Assembly: GCA_905331475.1 (NCBI GenBank)
Contig: CAJNYU010004256.1
Span: 62,001 to 126,000 of the forward strand
From: Rotaria socialis
Lineage: Eukaryota; Rotifera; Eurotatoria; Philodinida; Philodinidae
Reading direction: 5' to 3'
DNA length: 64,000 nucleotides
Both the position numbers and the translations under genes were made by a program. Numbering within the stretch: position 1 is the first letter of the stretch; each line of letters begins with the position of its first letter. Positions 23,154 to 34,962 of this stretch are shown here, piece by piece. The notes beneath the pieces are model-generated. The model was not told the origin of the DNA and did no database searches. It worked only from the letters and a program-made list of their open reading frames with translations.

Positions 23154-24640
23154 TTTCTCTCCTGTATTTGTATTATAACAATTTAATTGTATAATTTTTA
23201 AAAAGTATGAACATTTGAAAAGATAATAAATATTAGTCAAAGTGATAGAAAGACTAAATTATATTTGATATTTCAATTGAAATATATGATTATTTACATT
23301 CATATTTGAGAGAGTCGATCATGGATAGTGTTAAAACAAAGCGTAACGAACTGAACTTTCATTTTTTATTGAATACATGTATTCTGTTTTTCTTCTCGTA
23401 TGAATCATATAAACAAATATTATAGATGAAGTTAACTTGAAAAATTTTGTTTGTTGTTAACTAAGAGAAATCTATGTTACGTCATTGATAGATTCTGCTC
23501 AGTTGTCATCTAACACAATAACCAAGATAGCGCTCATAGTCATAGATTGTTTTCCTCTAAATAAAACTGAAGTCACAATATTATGTTAATTGCTGTGTAG
23601 CGAATCAGCTTGTTTACTTTCTCAAACATAAAAAAGGATATATTTTTTATACACTGATTTGCATCGCCGAATACTAAATAATAGTGTTTTCTGGATGCAG
23701 AAGTTATTCCTTGTTAGTATTATGACTCAAAAGTATTATTGCGTAAAATAAAAAGCTTCTTCAATAAATATAGAAATGTATGATTATACACGATTATGTA
23801 TATACATATATTCAGCGAAAGTGGCAAGAATGAAGACGACTTTTCTTGCTATTAATTATTACATCTATTCTATCGTGCTTGAATGAAAATTAAAAAGTTT
23901 TGATGAAAATGAAGATGAAATAAAATTTAAAATTTAAAAATGAAATATGTAATTTGGCAGTGACAATAATTAATACTTAGTTTTATGTTGTTAGTTCATC
24001 TATAATTATTTTATATTTTAATAGGATCATATAGAAAATAATAAAAGTCAAACAATGGCTCTTAAAAGTGTGATCACATTTAACACAGATAATCAATTTC
24101 AGATGTATTGCTTACTTACACTTTGAATTTATTTTTCATAACTGTTCTTGCGACTAAAAACGAAGCGCAATAAAATTATGATTTAAAATAGTTCTATAGA
24201 GACGATCTGTATGAATAAGAATTCATTTATGAATAAGATACAAATGAATTAACACATTATTATTCATACAATGAATATATTCATGTTCGAGAGTTCATCA
24301 ATAATTTAATCTTTTAATATAGTTATGTCTTCATAATCCTGATCATCACTAGAATGCGTGTAATCCTATTTCAGTTTTTAAAAGAGAATTTTAAATATTA
24401 GAACCATGTTTAACAAGAAAAATTTACACTTTGTCATCTAGATACATCGTTAATGTGAGAATATTTCGGAAGAGAATGTCCAAATATTAGTATCATCAAT
24501 CGTCCGAATGTTTGAAACATTCACATGAAAAACATTGACCAGTAGAATCTGATAAGATAATTGATTGATGATTGAAATATAGAATAATGTCGTTCGTTAT
24601 TCGAACGAATCAAAATAATTGAAACATTATGTATTTTATT
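23154..24640. other. Non-coding intergenic stretch
   Basis: AT-rich 3' flank of the DNAJA gene. AATAAA near 23226 is a plausible polyadenylation signal. No ORF or repeat recognised. Confidence 0.55.
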
Positions 24641-25660
24641 TGTATCACTTCAGGAAAAAAGATCAAGGTATGAATTTCTATGCGAATGAAGTTCCATGGA
24701 GTAGAGTTCCGTGAAAAGTAGGACCAATACCCTCCCGGGATGTGACGGGGCCCAATCTGTTCACTTCTCCGTCCCGCCAAGTTCATACAAGCAGAGCCAA
24801 CGGTTGTGTATAAATTTAGTGGAGAGGGCAAAGAGGAGAGGTTGATCTAGTAGGATCTTTCACGTTCCATCTTTCCACACTGATTGCAAATTGTTGTAAA
24901 TCTATTTTACATTTTATTAGCGTTCATTAGTGTCCATAAGAATCCATCAGGATCTGCCTTATTATTTTTCATTAAAAATCAGTGCACGTTGCTAAAATAT
25001 AGTCGGGATGAATGTATTTCAGCAAGAGTTAATATATCTCAATTGATTTATGAGGATTCTAGTAATTATTGATACCCTTTGGTACCGCCGAGTGAATCAG
25101 CTGTAGTATCCAACAGAATCCATGGGATCCACTAAGGTCCAAAATCCGTCACCCTCCCTTCATAGCTAGTTTTACTATGACGGAGCATAGATCTTCAATT
25201 AATCGAACAAATCTTAACGACGTATTTTTTCTTAGATTAGTTATTCGAAAAGTAGTACTTTCGCTTACGTTTGTTATTACACTTTCCTTCATATTTGTAA
25301 CAGCGACTTTCTTATGTCAATGCCATTGTGATGAAAATTTTTCCATGTAAACGCTATCATGTAATATATAAACAATAAAACGAATGAGTTTCATTGATCA
25401 AGAAAGTGTGAATTAGCTAGTATGTTTCAATTGCATTTTTAGATAAAACGAAAGGATTGTGTTTATACACTAGAATACTACGAGATCGGATGAAATGAGA
25501 CAAGGCAGTGCGGGACATAGAACGAGATGGAACAATCTTTTTGATCGCCCCGCGACGCTTTGCCATGGTGTGTTGTATAGTACGTATTGAAAGAGAATGT
25601 ATACTTTCTCGTGATTGCTAGAAAATTTCAATATGTGATTTTCTACTGCATTAGCGTAGT
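24641..25660. other. Region with GC-richer islands, possible decayed element
   Basis: Three short patches stand out from the AT-rich background: about 24690-24840 (CCCTCCCGGGATGTGACGGG), 25078-25165 and 25485-25575 (GATCGCCCCGCGACGCTTTG). No frame stays open long enough to call a gene. The third patch reads, in one frame, RTRWNNLFDRPATLCHG, vaguely like the end of a retroelement reverse transcriptase, but I cannot support that identification. Confidence 0.3.
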
Positions 25661-26106
25661 GACACAACTTTATTTATTATCAGATAGTAGGAGATATTGA
25701 GATACTATAGAAGTGTTTACTTGAAGATTTACAGAGCACTAACTGCTCAAGAGTTTTCATGTGTTCAATTTTCGAAAAATTCAATAACATATCTTCTAAG
25801 AAACAATTTAGACTTTCGTAAATTTCAATTATAGAAATCTAAGCAATATATTTGAGAGATAATTGAATAGTAGAACGTAGAATATTTCAAGTAAATTAAA
25901 TTATAAATGTATTGTACTTTTAAAGAATCTAGCCTTACGCTTATACGAATGAATTTCAAAATAATTACGAATGAAACATATAAGAGTAACTTTTTTGTAA
26001 TTCACACTATAATAGAGAGATCATTTTCTTAACTAATAATTAATGTCAACAATATGGTCTGGTCACAAGCAATTGTAAGAAAGTAAAGTGTTTCTTCAAT
26101 GCGTAA

Positions 26107-26474
26107 GTTGAGCACAGACATGCCAGATGTTCCGGATTTTAGTCATTTTTTATTTCATTCGTTTTAGCATTCTAAATTGTGAATAATTCGGTAGAGATTT
26201 AATCTTTTCCTCTATTGGTCACCTTACACGTCCAATTGCTATTTCTTTCGCGTTGCATAGTTTCCCTTCTCTTCTAGTGTGGGTGTGTGGATGTGACTGT
26301 ATTTTTAACTCAACCGCACCCACACACACCCTAATTAAAACATGTTTTATTTTGTGAAAATATATGAAGTTATTGATAATATATCTGAGAAAGAGGTTCT
26401 TTACGTGACTAAAACTGATCATTGAAAACCTTTCCGGATTTTCGATTTTCACATCTGGCATCTCTGATTGAGCA
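26107..26474. mobile_element. hAT-type MITE, 352 bp
   Basis: Terminal inverted repeats of 16 bp with one mismatch (CAGACATGCCAGATGT at 26115 and the complement of CAGAGATGCCAGATGT ending at 26466). The flanking 8 bp, GTTGAGCA (26107-26114) and ATTGAGCA (26467-26474), match at seven positions, as expected for a hAT target duplication. The interior is non-coding and contains a second inverted pair, GTGTGGGTGTGTGG and CCGCACCCACACACACC. Confidence 0.65.
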
Positions 26475-28119
26475 GTAAATCTTATTTTCGTTAAGTAAGA
26501 TATATTATGTCTAATAGACAAATGGATATAAGTAAATTATAACTTTTAGTTGTAGTAGAAGAGAAAAATAAATCATGATCCATTGTTTTTTCATTAAAGT
26601 TACGATTCAACATTGTCTAAGTTACCTAATCGAGTACGTTTCTATTAGGTAAATTTGTTTTTGTTAAATAGATTTTGAACACAACGTACACATTTAGTTC
26701 ACGAATGGTGAAGGTCTGTTTTTTTCCGTATTAAAAAAGACGAAAAGAAATGATTGTATATTTTTTCATAATAAAGTATTTTCGTGTTCAGTTGAATGGC
26801 TTAATCGATAATAAAAACATTTATATCATTTCTATTCTACAAAGTATTTTTATTCGCCGATTTAGCTTCGACTTATTCTATTAAAATTATAATTAAATAA
26901 AATAAAATGATAGAGATTAATAATCATAGAATTTCAGTTCAAAACTATTTCTGGGTATTTAAAATTTCCATGCAATATTAGGGAAAAAAGATTGTCTTCT
27001 ATGTACTAGTTTGCAATCTTCTTAGGTATTCTATATGAAAAAATATCTACCGTTATCAACCGATTCATCATTTTTCTCTTAGTTCTTTGCAATACTATTA
27101 AGCATCCAAACGCATATTTTTATTTGCTACGATTGACATAGTTGCTATGAATCAACTTTCTACTTTTCATAGAATGCCGAGCATTCTAAAAATATCGATA
27201 ACCCTCAGTAGTTTATAATGCTACAGTTGCAACCACCTTTAAAATTCACATTGATGAACAAGTTCTTTTCTAACGACATGCTATCGTTTTTTATTTCTTA
27301 TGAAAAAGATTGTCATGAAAAGACATATTTAGTTTTACTTGTGAAGACTATACGTGTTGATTTTAAATCTATATTTGTGTTTTTTTGTGTTCATTATTTC
27401 ACGTGACTTATATTTTCATATATAGATTTTTTACATTGACTAAATAAAGACAATTTTAGACGATTTAAGTCGAACGAAAATATGTTCTCGGCTGTTTGAA
27501 ACAAACGATGTCATGCTCAGAAGACTAAAAATAGACTTATGATTTTTACGCATTTGTCGCACTCTGGAATAATATTGACTTGAATCTGCGTATTACTATA
27601 TTAAATATCATACACGCACACCTGTTTGAAATTTATTATTTGTCAACATTATATGTCATTCTTCGATCTTCAAAAGTCATTAAAAGCCAAGGAGCTTGAC
27701 TATTTTCCAGATTGTTCTCTATTTTTTTCCATACTAACTTGATGATTCGGCGTCAAATATATATATATATATAACACTACACAAGACAGCATTAATTAGC
27801 TAACACCTTTTCTTTCAATTTAAGAATATGATTCTATTTTTCAAAAAAGGAACATTTTTTCATGTTGGCCGATGTCGTAGGCTGATAATTCTATATTACG
27901 CTTATGTCCCTCCTTTTATAATTAATGTTATAGCGTAGAAAAGTCACATATATGCATTTATCTATCTAGAATCAGCAATGAATACAAATACAGTTAGTTT
28001 GAGAGATTTATTTCGTGTTCTTATTAAATACACTTATTTATGAACATTATATAAAAATCTCTGTAGTATAAAAGAGGATTTTGCTTTCTCCAATATTGCC
28101 CATGTAGAATAACAGTTGT
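26475..28119. other. Non-coding intergenic stretch
   Basis: AT-rich; includes a short (AT)n run at 27757-27773. The ORF 27218-27406 has no recognisable content. Confidence 0.5.
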
Positions 28120-28650
28120 CTATATCTTATAATCAAATTTAAGTGGAATGTGATCAAGACCAACGTGCACTGCACAATATTTCATAAGTGTATATCCACA
28201 ATAATACTTAGCTACATTTTCAGATAATCCATTCAATTTTGTTATACAACTTTTTATTGTGTTAGCCAATGCATCTAAACAAAAACAATCAGTATAACTT
28301 TATATTCATAGAGAAATAAAAGAAAAGAAACTTACATATGCAAGGTGGATGTAGTTTTCCTGTCTTATTATCAATACATTTACCATATTTTAGTGGTATA
28401 CTTTGTAAAGTATATACAGTATCATAACATACATCAACATAATGCTTATGTTGTTGATATTTTATTAGCCCCTATCATACGGTTTAAAAATCAAATAAAT
28501 TTATAGAAATAGTATAATACAAAAAATGTAACTTGCATAATGAAAATCTCGACACGTTGGAACTTTACAATGAAAATCATCAATTGCGATGCCATTGGTT
28601 GACGAAAAAGTTAAAATAGTTAAAATCAAAATCACTACGGGCAGTTTCAT
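28120..28650 (-). CDS. Small secreted cysteine-containing protein, family unknown
   Basis: Three exons close in phase: 28650-28537, 28471-28336, 28274-28120 (134 aa). The N-terminus is a clear signal peptide (MKLPVVILILTILTFSSTNG). The mature part has about eight Cys (DDFHCKVPTCRDFHY; VDVCYDTVYTL; GKCIDNKTGKLHPPCI; IKSCITKLNG; YYCGY; KYCAVH), suggesting disulfides and secretion. The first intron is called with a GC donor (GCAAGT at 28536-28531); the nearby GTTACA would break the frame. I do not recognise the fold; the helical Cys spacing is loosely saposin-like, which is only an impression. Confidence 0.7.
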
Positions 28651-31600
28651 GTTGATCAATATTGTTGTTATTCTAGTTTAAGAAGAAGAAAACAGATAAA
28701 ACAAAAATAAAAGTTGCACATTATCAGAATTCTTCTATTTTATTTTGATTAGTAGCGACAGTATGAGCTAACATTCCTCTCTTCCTTTATTAATCTTTAG
28801 AAAAAGAGAAAGACGAGAAAGCAAGATGCTAAGTCTATTCAAACAATAAATTGTTTCGTTTACAATGAACATGAATTCCATAGTGAAAAACACTAACATT
28901 CCTTAGTTTTATTAATATTTTTTAGTAAAATATAACTCAATCTAAATTTGTTAATAACGAAACAGTTCAGTTACAACTTCTACATAAACATGAAAACTAT
29001 ATTGACAAAAAAGAAATTTCAAGTCACAACTATTAGAATATAACAAATATTAATTGAAGTAGTTTATTAAAGGAGAAGAAAGTCAGTAAAAACGACGAGG
29101 ATGAATGAAGGTTAATGAATGAATTGGATGAAAATCTACAAAATGATAGAATCTCCAGTTAATTAAATAAACTAACTTATATTTTAAAAAGAATTATGCA
29201 AATAGATCTTATGGAGCGTAAAATCATGAAGAAAAACAAAAACTCCTTTTTTACCGTGTTTACATTAACAACAAAGAAAAGATCGGATAATAACATTCGT
29301 GATCGCATAAAGTGAAAAGCTCATAAACCGTCTGAAGAAAATCTGTTTATGGTAACATGAACTTTTAGTTTGTACTAATTAGTCATTGTTAAATGAACTA
29401 ATTATTTTAATTCCATCCTTTTTTCAACTCTGAAGTTTATATACATATATACAACAGAGACAAAAAAAGTAACATACTACATTTTCAATCAAAGCAACTA
29501 GTGAATTGTAAACATATCCATCCGTTCTGTAATCAATACATCAATTCTATAGAGAGAAGAACGTTGTGACTATTACAAAAATAAAGCAATATACTTTAAC
29601 TAGCAGCTATTGCATACAACAAACAAATGGACGAGAAATACTACTGTCGTAAAATCTCCCAACAGATCTAATCAAAATAATGCTTGAACCCACATTCTAT
29701 AGGTCAGGTTATATGTCATTTCTAAACTCGAACTTTTTAACCGATTTATCTAAACAACAGATAAAAAATGTTGCTAGACAAATTTGTAGGCTATGATTTA
29801 TTTGATATTGTTTCTAATCGGCAAGATTTTTTGCTTCAGTATCATATGAAAATATTTTATAATAAGTAGGTTTCAAAACAAAATCGGTGATATCGATACT
29901 TTATTTTGATATACAATAATGAAATTTGTTATTAAAATATTGTCAGATAATTAATTCGAGTATTAAGCATAAATACATGCAATCAAATTAAATAAACAGT
30001 GGTATGGAAAATCTAGCTAAGAATTGGTGTAATGATTGAATACATTAATACTAAAGACATGATAAATATTATTTTTATTATACGTTGACTGCAGTTTGTT
30101 AGATTATAATTTCTTGAATTCAAAATGTTTCCGTACATAAATAATATAATTGAAAAGTTCTTTAATGAACACGAAAGACCAGTGTTTAGAAAACTACCAC
30201 AAAAATTATTATTGAATTATTATTAGCAAAGCCTCGTTTATCTATTTCAGTTTTGCATTGATCAGAAGTATTATAATCAGTAATAATTTGAAAACTTCAA
30301 ATAAAAATCATTTATTTATAAATACAGCTTATGAGACGAAAATACATTCTCTCTATCCATAAATTATCATAATGAATCTATTAAAATAACTTATTATTTA
30401 ATTTGTTTGTTCGCTAATGATGTGTTTTCTACGTAAAATAAAATAGGTTTTACATTTTTGTATTTGAGTATTGCGATTTCTCGCCATGAAACGAATGACC
30501 TATTCTAAAGTTAAACAAATAGAGATGACTTTATTAGCGTCGCCTAATAATGATTATTTTGCAAATTTTTGTATTTAATAATGTTTTTTTTTGTCCGAAT
30601 ATCTCTTGTATTTTATGTGTTATTAAAGATAAGCATTTATGAGTACATAATCATTTTTTTGATTCTCTAGACAAACTTGATAAACTAAGAAAAACTATCT
30701 AAATAGAAAAACATGATGAATTCTGTGGAAGAGTACTAGTACGATGTTACGTGCATTTCATTTACTAGAAACTTCTATTCCATAAGATTAAAGTAAACAG
30801 AACATCAAAGTCTTTCATCTATTTCTTGTTTTCGAGGCTACTCACTTCTGTGATCTTAAAAAAATATAATTACTTAGTACTTTATCTCATTATAGTAATA
30901 CATCGCCTATAATTCTTTTTCTTTTATGTAAGTTGTAGGTCTTGATATGCCAGAAATGAGTACTAAAAATTATTCAATAATAAAAAGATGTTTTGTAATG
31001 TGACTTTATTTTTTTTATTATCTTTGATTTATCTGAACTTTCTACGTGACGATGCAGCGAATATATTATATAGAGAACAATAAAACAATCAAAAGATTTG
31101 AAAACAAGATCTCTAAAATATTAAGCATATACTCAACTCATTCTTAAATAATATCGGTTTACTAATGTTTAATAACGTATAATAGTCGTTGATCAGCATA
31201 GATGTTTCTACATAGTTAGATAGTGCTTGATTAAAACATTGAAAATATTCTGAAAAGATATTCCGAATTCAACAAATAAAATGTAGAATAGAAAAGGAGA
31301 ATATAAAATGCTTCGACTTCGAGATATACAATTATCATTATGATTTCTCGAAAGTTTTTATCGGGATAAAAACTCAACATAAACTTTGTCTTTTTAAGGT
31401 TAGAGTAACGATCAAAGTTATATTTCTCATCGTATTGTGACCATGGTACAGTACATTTAGGTCAAATTAAAATGGCTCACTCTAACATTAATAAGTATTT
31501 ATAAACTAATCATTTGAACCATTGAGCTGAACATTTCTTATGCAAGAAAATGTTAATGTTTGTTTTATTTTGTTGTTTATGGTATCAATGCTCTTTCAGG

Positions 31601-32628
31601 GTACACCATCGATAGCATTAATATAATAAAATCAAATATCTTCGCTTTAATTTAATCGATTCCAATCAATTGTTATTTTGTTAAAAGTAATGGCTCATTC
31701 GATTTTTTTGGTAAATAGATAGCGTATGCAAATATTACTATCAATTATTATACTGAATGATACCGTGACATGTTTTAACAGCTGTTACGGAAAAAGGATA
31801 ATGGAAATGAATCTTTAGAATAACTTCATTTTTTATCGAAGATAATAGCAACGAGAAATAGCAATTAAGTCCATTAATGATATAAAATTTATCAATATAA
31901 AAGATATGTTTTAGAACAAGTTTAAATATATTCGTGAAAAATATACATCATTATTCAAATGCACAACAAAGACTCGAGCAACCGAATAATCAGCTTTTTT
32001 ACTGGAAAAAAATTGAGTCTCTGATTTTTTTAAATATGAGTAATTTTGAATGTTAACTAGTCGATTAAATAGTTCTGAAAATTTTCTATATATTCGTTCA
32101 TGTTATATTGCCGATAAAGCTCGTTTTATGTTATTTTAGATCTGCTATTGCCTTTGAGTGAGACATGCAAATTATCCAAAGATGGATCAACTGCACATGA
32201 ACTTTACTTCCATTGACAAGTGGCAAACTTGTTTCAATGACATAGTATATATTGTAGTAAAATTTGAATATTTGATCTGCTGGAGAGCACATTGGATAAG
32301 TCTCTAGTACTAACAACAAGATAGAATTTGTTGGATTGGATTAAGGAAAAACTAAATAAACTTTTTACTACAATTACCTATCTGTGTATCAAGTTGTGTT
32401 ATTGAATATTTTATTTAATGAGAGATTTACACAATATCACAATTAGATTTTTAGATGCTCTCACTTATATTTAAAGACGATGAATTTCAAAATATTAATT
32501 TTCCAGGTTAGATGTTTATATTAATGAAGAACGGTAACAATTTATTGAGAACAAGAACACAAAAAGTAGAGTGAATGATTTAGACAGAGAAGTAGGATGT
32601 ATATCAAATAAATTCTTGTAATTTTTCT
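28651..32628. other. 4 kb gene-poor stretch
   Basis: Uniformly AT-rich, with stops throughout all frames and no repeat pair or ORF that I could support. The 62-codon ORF at 32131-32319 looks like chance. Confidence 0.55.
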
Positions 32629-34779
32629 TTAATACATCGAATGTGTTTGAGTTGATCGTGGTCTTTTGATTTTTTCCAAATTTTTCATCAGAAGATCATG
32701 AACACTGGTCTAAAAATTTAAATTAATTCAATTTAACTGACGTGAGAAAAAATCATTTTCTATTACATAGTGATTACGAAGTTCAAGTGCAATAAAACGC
32801 ATCGAAACAAATTGTTTTTCATCTAACGATTGAACACTACGACGATAATCATCGACATGAGGATATTTAGCTACTTTTTTAATAAGTTCACCACGAGACA
32901 CTAAATATTTATATGTTAAATCTAGATATTGTGTTACATCAGTCTCTAATGTACGAATTTCTGCTAAAGAATCCTAAATAGAAATTATTATTTTTCGTTT
33001 TTTTCCTAACTATTTCTATTTAATTTACTTCTTGTATGCTAACACCAAAATTATTGCCATCTTCAACTTTTGGTATCATTAATTGAATCCATAATTTAAT
33101 AATAGCTATCTAAATAAGAATATCTATTATAGAAACTTAAATTGAAAAATAATATATATTACAACATACACTATCAAGAAAATGAAATATATATGGTTTA
33201 AGTTTTTCTTCCAGAGTTGTTATCAATGCATTTGATGGAACACTACCATTGAATACATATATTGGTGTTCCTGCATCGGCACCACAATTCGTTGACGTGG
33301 ATTGGGTCGAATTAGTATTATCTGCTGAATCTGTTCGACGTTTTTTCGTTGTACTAGTATTAACTACCGACGATACATTATTATGATGATCCTATTAGGA
33401 AAAAGAAATCAATTATGCATTTTGTTACTGAATAATGATTCAACAAAAGATTGACATGCAATAAATCGAAAATTCAAGATATTGTTTAGCTTTGATCATA
33501 TCTTATAGATCAAAGTTAATATTTCAAGACTCTATTTATGTTAAATTAGAATATTTATCAAGAAATTAAGAGTAGCAATTTGTATTATTAATTTCGATAA
33601 TATCTATATAGAGTAATTTTGTAATAAAATGTTACATGTTGTCTTCTTTTTGACTAAATGAAGATTAACTTCTGAAACAAAGATAGATGTAAAAGTTCAT
33701 TATTTTTCTTGTATTTCTTCAGCAGATTGATGTGCAGAGAATGAACTACTGTTCTATTAGTTTTGACAGAACACAACTTCTAGAGAACAATCAACTGAGA
33801 GATTTTTCAACTATTTTAAATCATATTATATAAATCATGATGTAAAAACTCTGATGCGAAATATTTACTCATTGAACGGTTACTCAATGAACAGCTGCTT
33901 AGGTTCAGAACTAATTAGTTTTACTTTTTGCTGAATATATTATCAAAGTTTTCTTCTTATAAAATATTAAACAGCTATAAATTGATTCTTTCAAATGTCC
34001 AACATAGTACTTACACGCATCCTGTTTTCTTTATTTTTGTATTGTGATTAAATTTATCGACATCAAAATATGCATTAAAAATTTCTATGGCTTTCTTAAA
34101 GCAATATTTTATTTTATATAGAATTCAATAGTCTACTATAGTGCTTATTTGAACCTACCGCATAACACAATCTAAGACCTTTATACTATCATTTGCTCAT
34201 CATTTTTTAATCTTATTCTCGATTGAAAATCCAAACAATTATTCGGGAATAATAAAAAACCAACTGATTCTAATATACTTCTTCTAGTTCTAGCCAGTTG
34301 TATTTGACTAGTCGAAAGATAGGCGAATATATTTTTTCCACAACTGTCTAGCCATAGTTTAAACGTAAAAATAAATAATCTTGAGAGAACGCACTATAAA
34401 AAAATATGAGAAAATATACGAAATTAGTTAAAGCTTTTTCAAAAGAATCCTCGTAAATCTTGTTGTTTTCATTGAAATCAATAGTTTCTTTGTTGCTGAA
34501 ACGGATAAATGAAACTTACATCACCGGGTGCTATGTTATTACTATAAAAAATAAGATCGTCAACTGTTGGTAATCGAATTTCTGCACGAACTTTTGGCAC
34601 TTCATTGAATGATAATACTGGACTCTTTAAAATAAAATACAACAAAATTACTATTGATGAGAATAATTATTCTAAATACAAACTGAAACAAGTGTGTCAA
34701 GCTCAAGAGCTTTTTCTGGAAATATAACACGAATCAAATTTTCTGCAGAAATTTTTATTTTTGTTGAATAATCATCCAT
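32629..34779 (-). CDS. PSME3: Proteasome activator PA28-gamma (REG-gamma)
   Basis: Subunit of the heptameric nuclear cap that opens the 20S proteasome for ATP-independent degradation. Six exons, all phase 0: 34779-34684, 34624-34520, 33391-33170, 33109-33029, 32973-32767, 32709-32629 (263 aa; human 254). Family blocks seen: FPEKALELDTL at the N-terminus; the NLS-like TKKRRTD in the loop region; the activation-loop region IPKVEDGNNFGVSIQE; KVAKYPHVDDYRRSV; and the C-terminal NLEKIKRPRSTQTHSMY ending in Tyr, as in human PSME3. The gamma identity rests on the basic NLS and C-terminus. The upstream neighbour on the same strand ends only 183 bp before its start codon. Confidence 0.95.
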
Positions 34780-34809
34780 TTTTACTTTTCTATAAATTAG
34801 TTTTTATAT

Positions 34810-34848
34810 CTGAAAAAAAGGAAAATTAGGGATCTGTAAATATTTATT
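34810..34848 (-). promoter_or_regulatory. AATAAA followed by splice acceptor, operon-like junction
   Basis: On the minus strand, after the stop of the 34.96-37.8 kb gene, an AATAAA (34848-34843) is followed about 33 nt later by a strong acceptor, CCTTTTTTTCAG (AG at 34811-34810). The PSME3 ATG lies 30 nt further on. No donor or obvious promoter lies between. This is the expected arrangement for a polycistronic transcript resolved by polyadenylation and trans-splicing, but a cis-spliced 5' UTR cannot be excluded. Confidence 0.4.
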
Positions 34849-34962
34849 GAATATCTATCTGAAAATTACTATTATCATTAATACTACGTTATAATTAATA
34901 AAAGTAGAACAAACAATTACTATTGTATCTAAGAAAAAAGCGAATGTTAGAATTTGTCTTGG

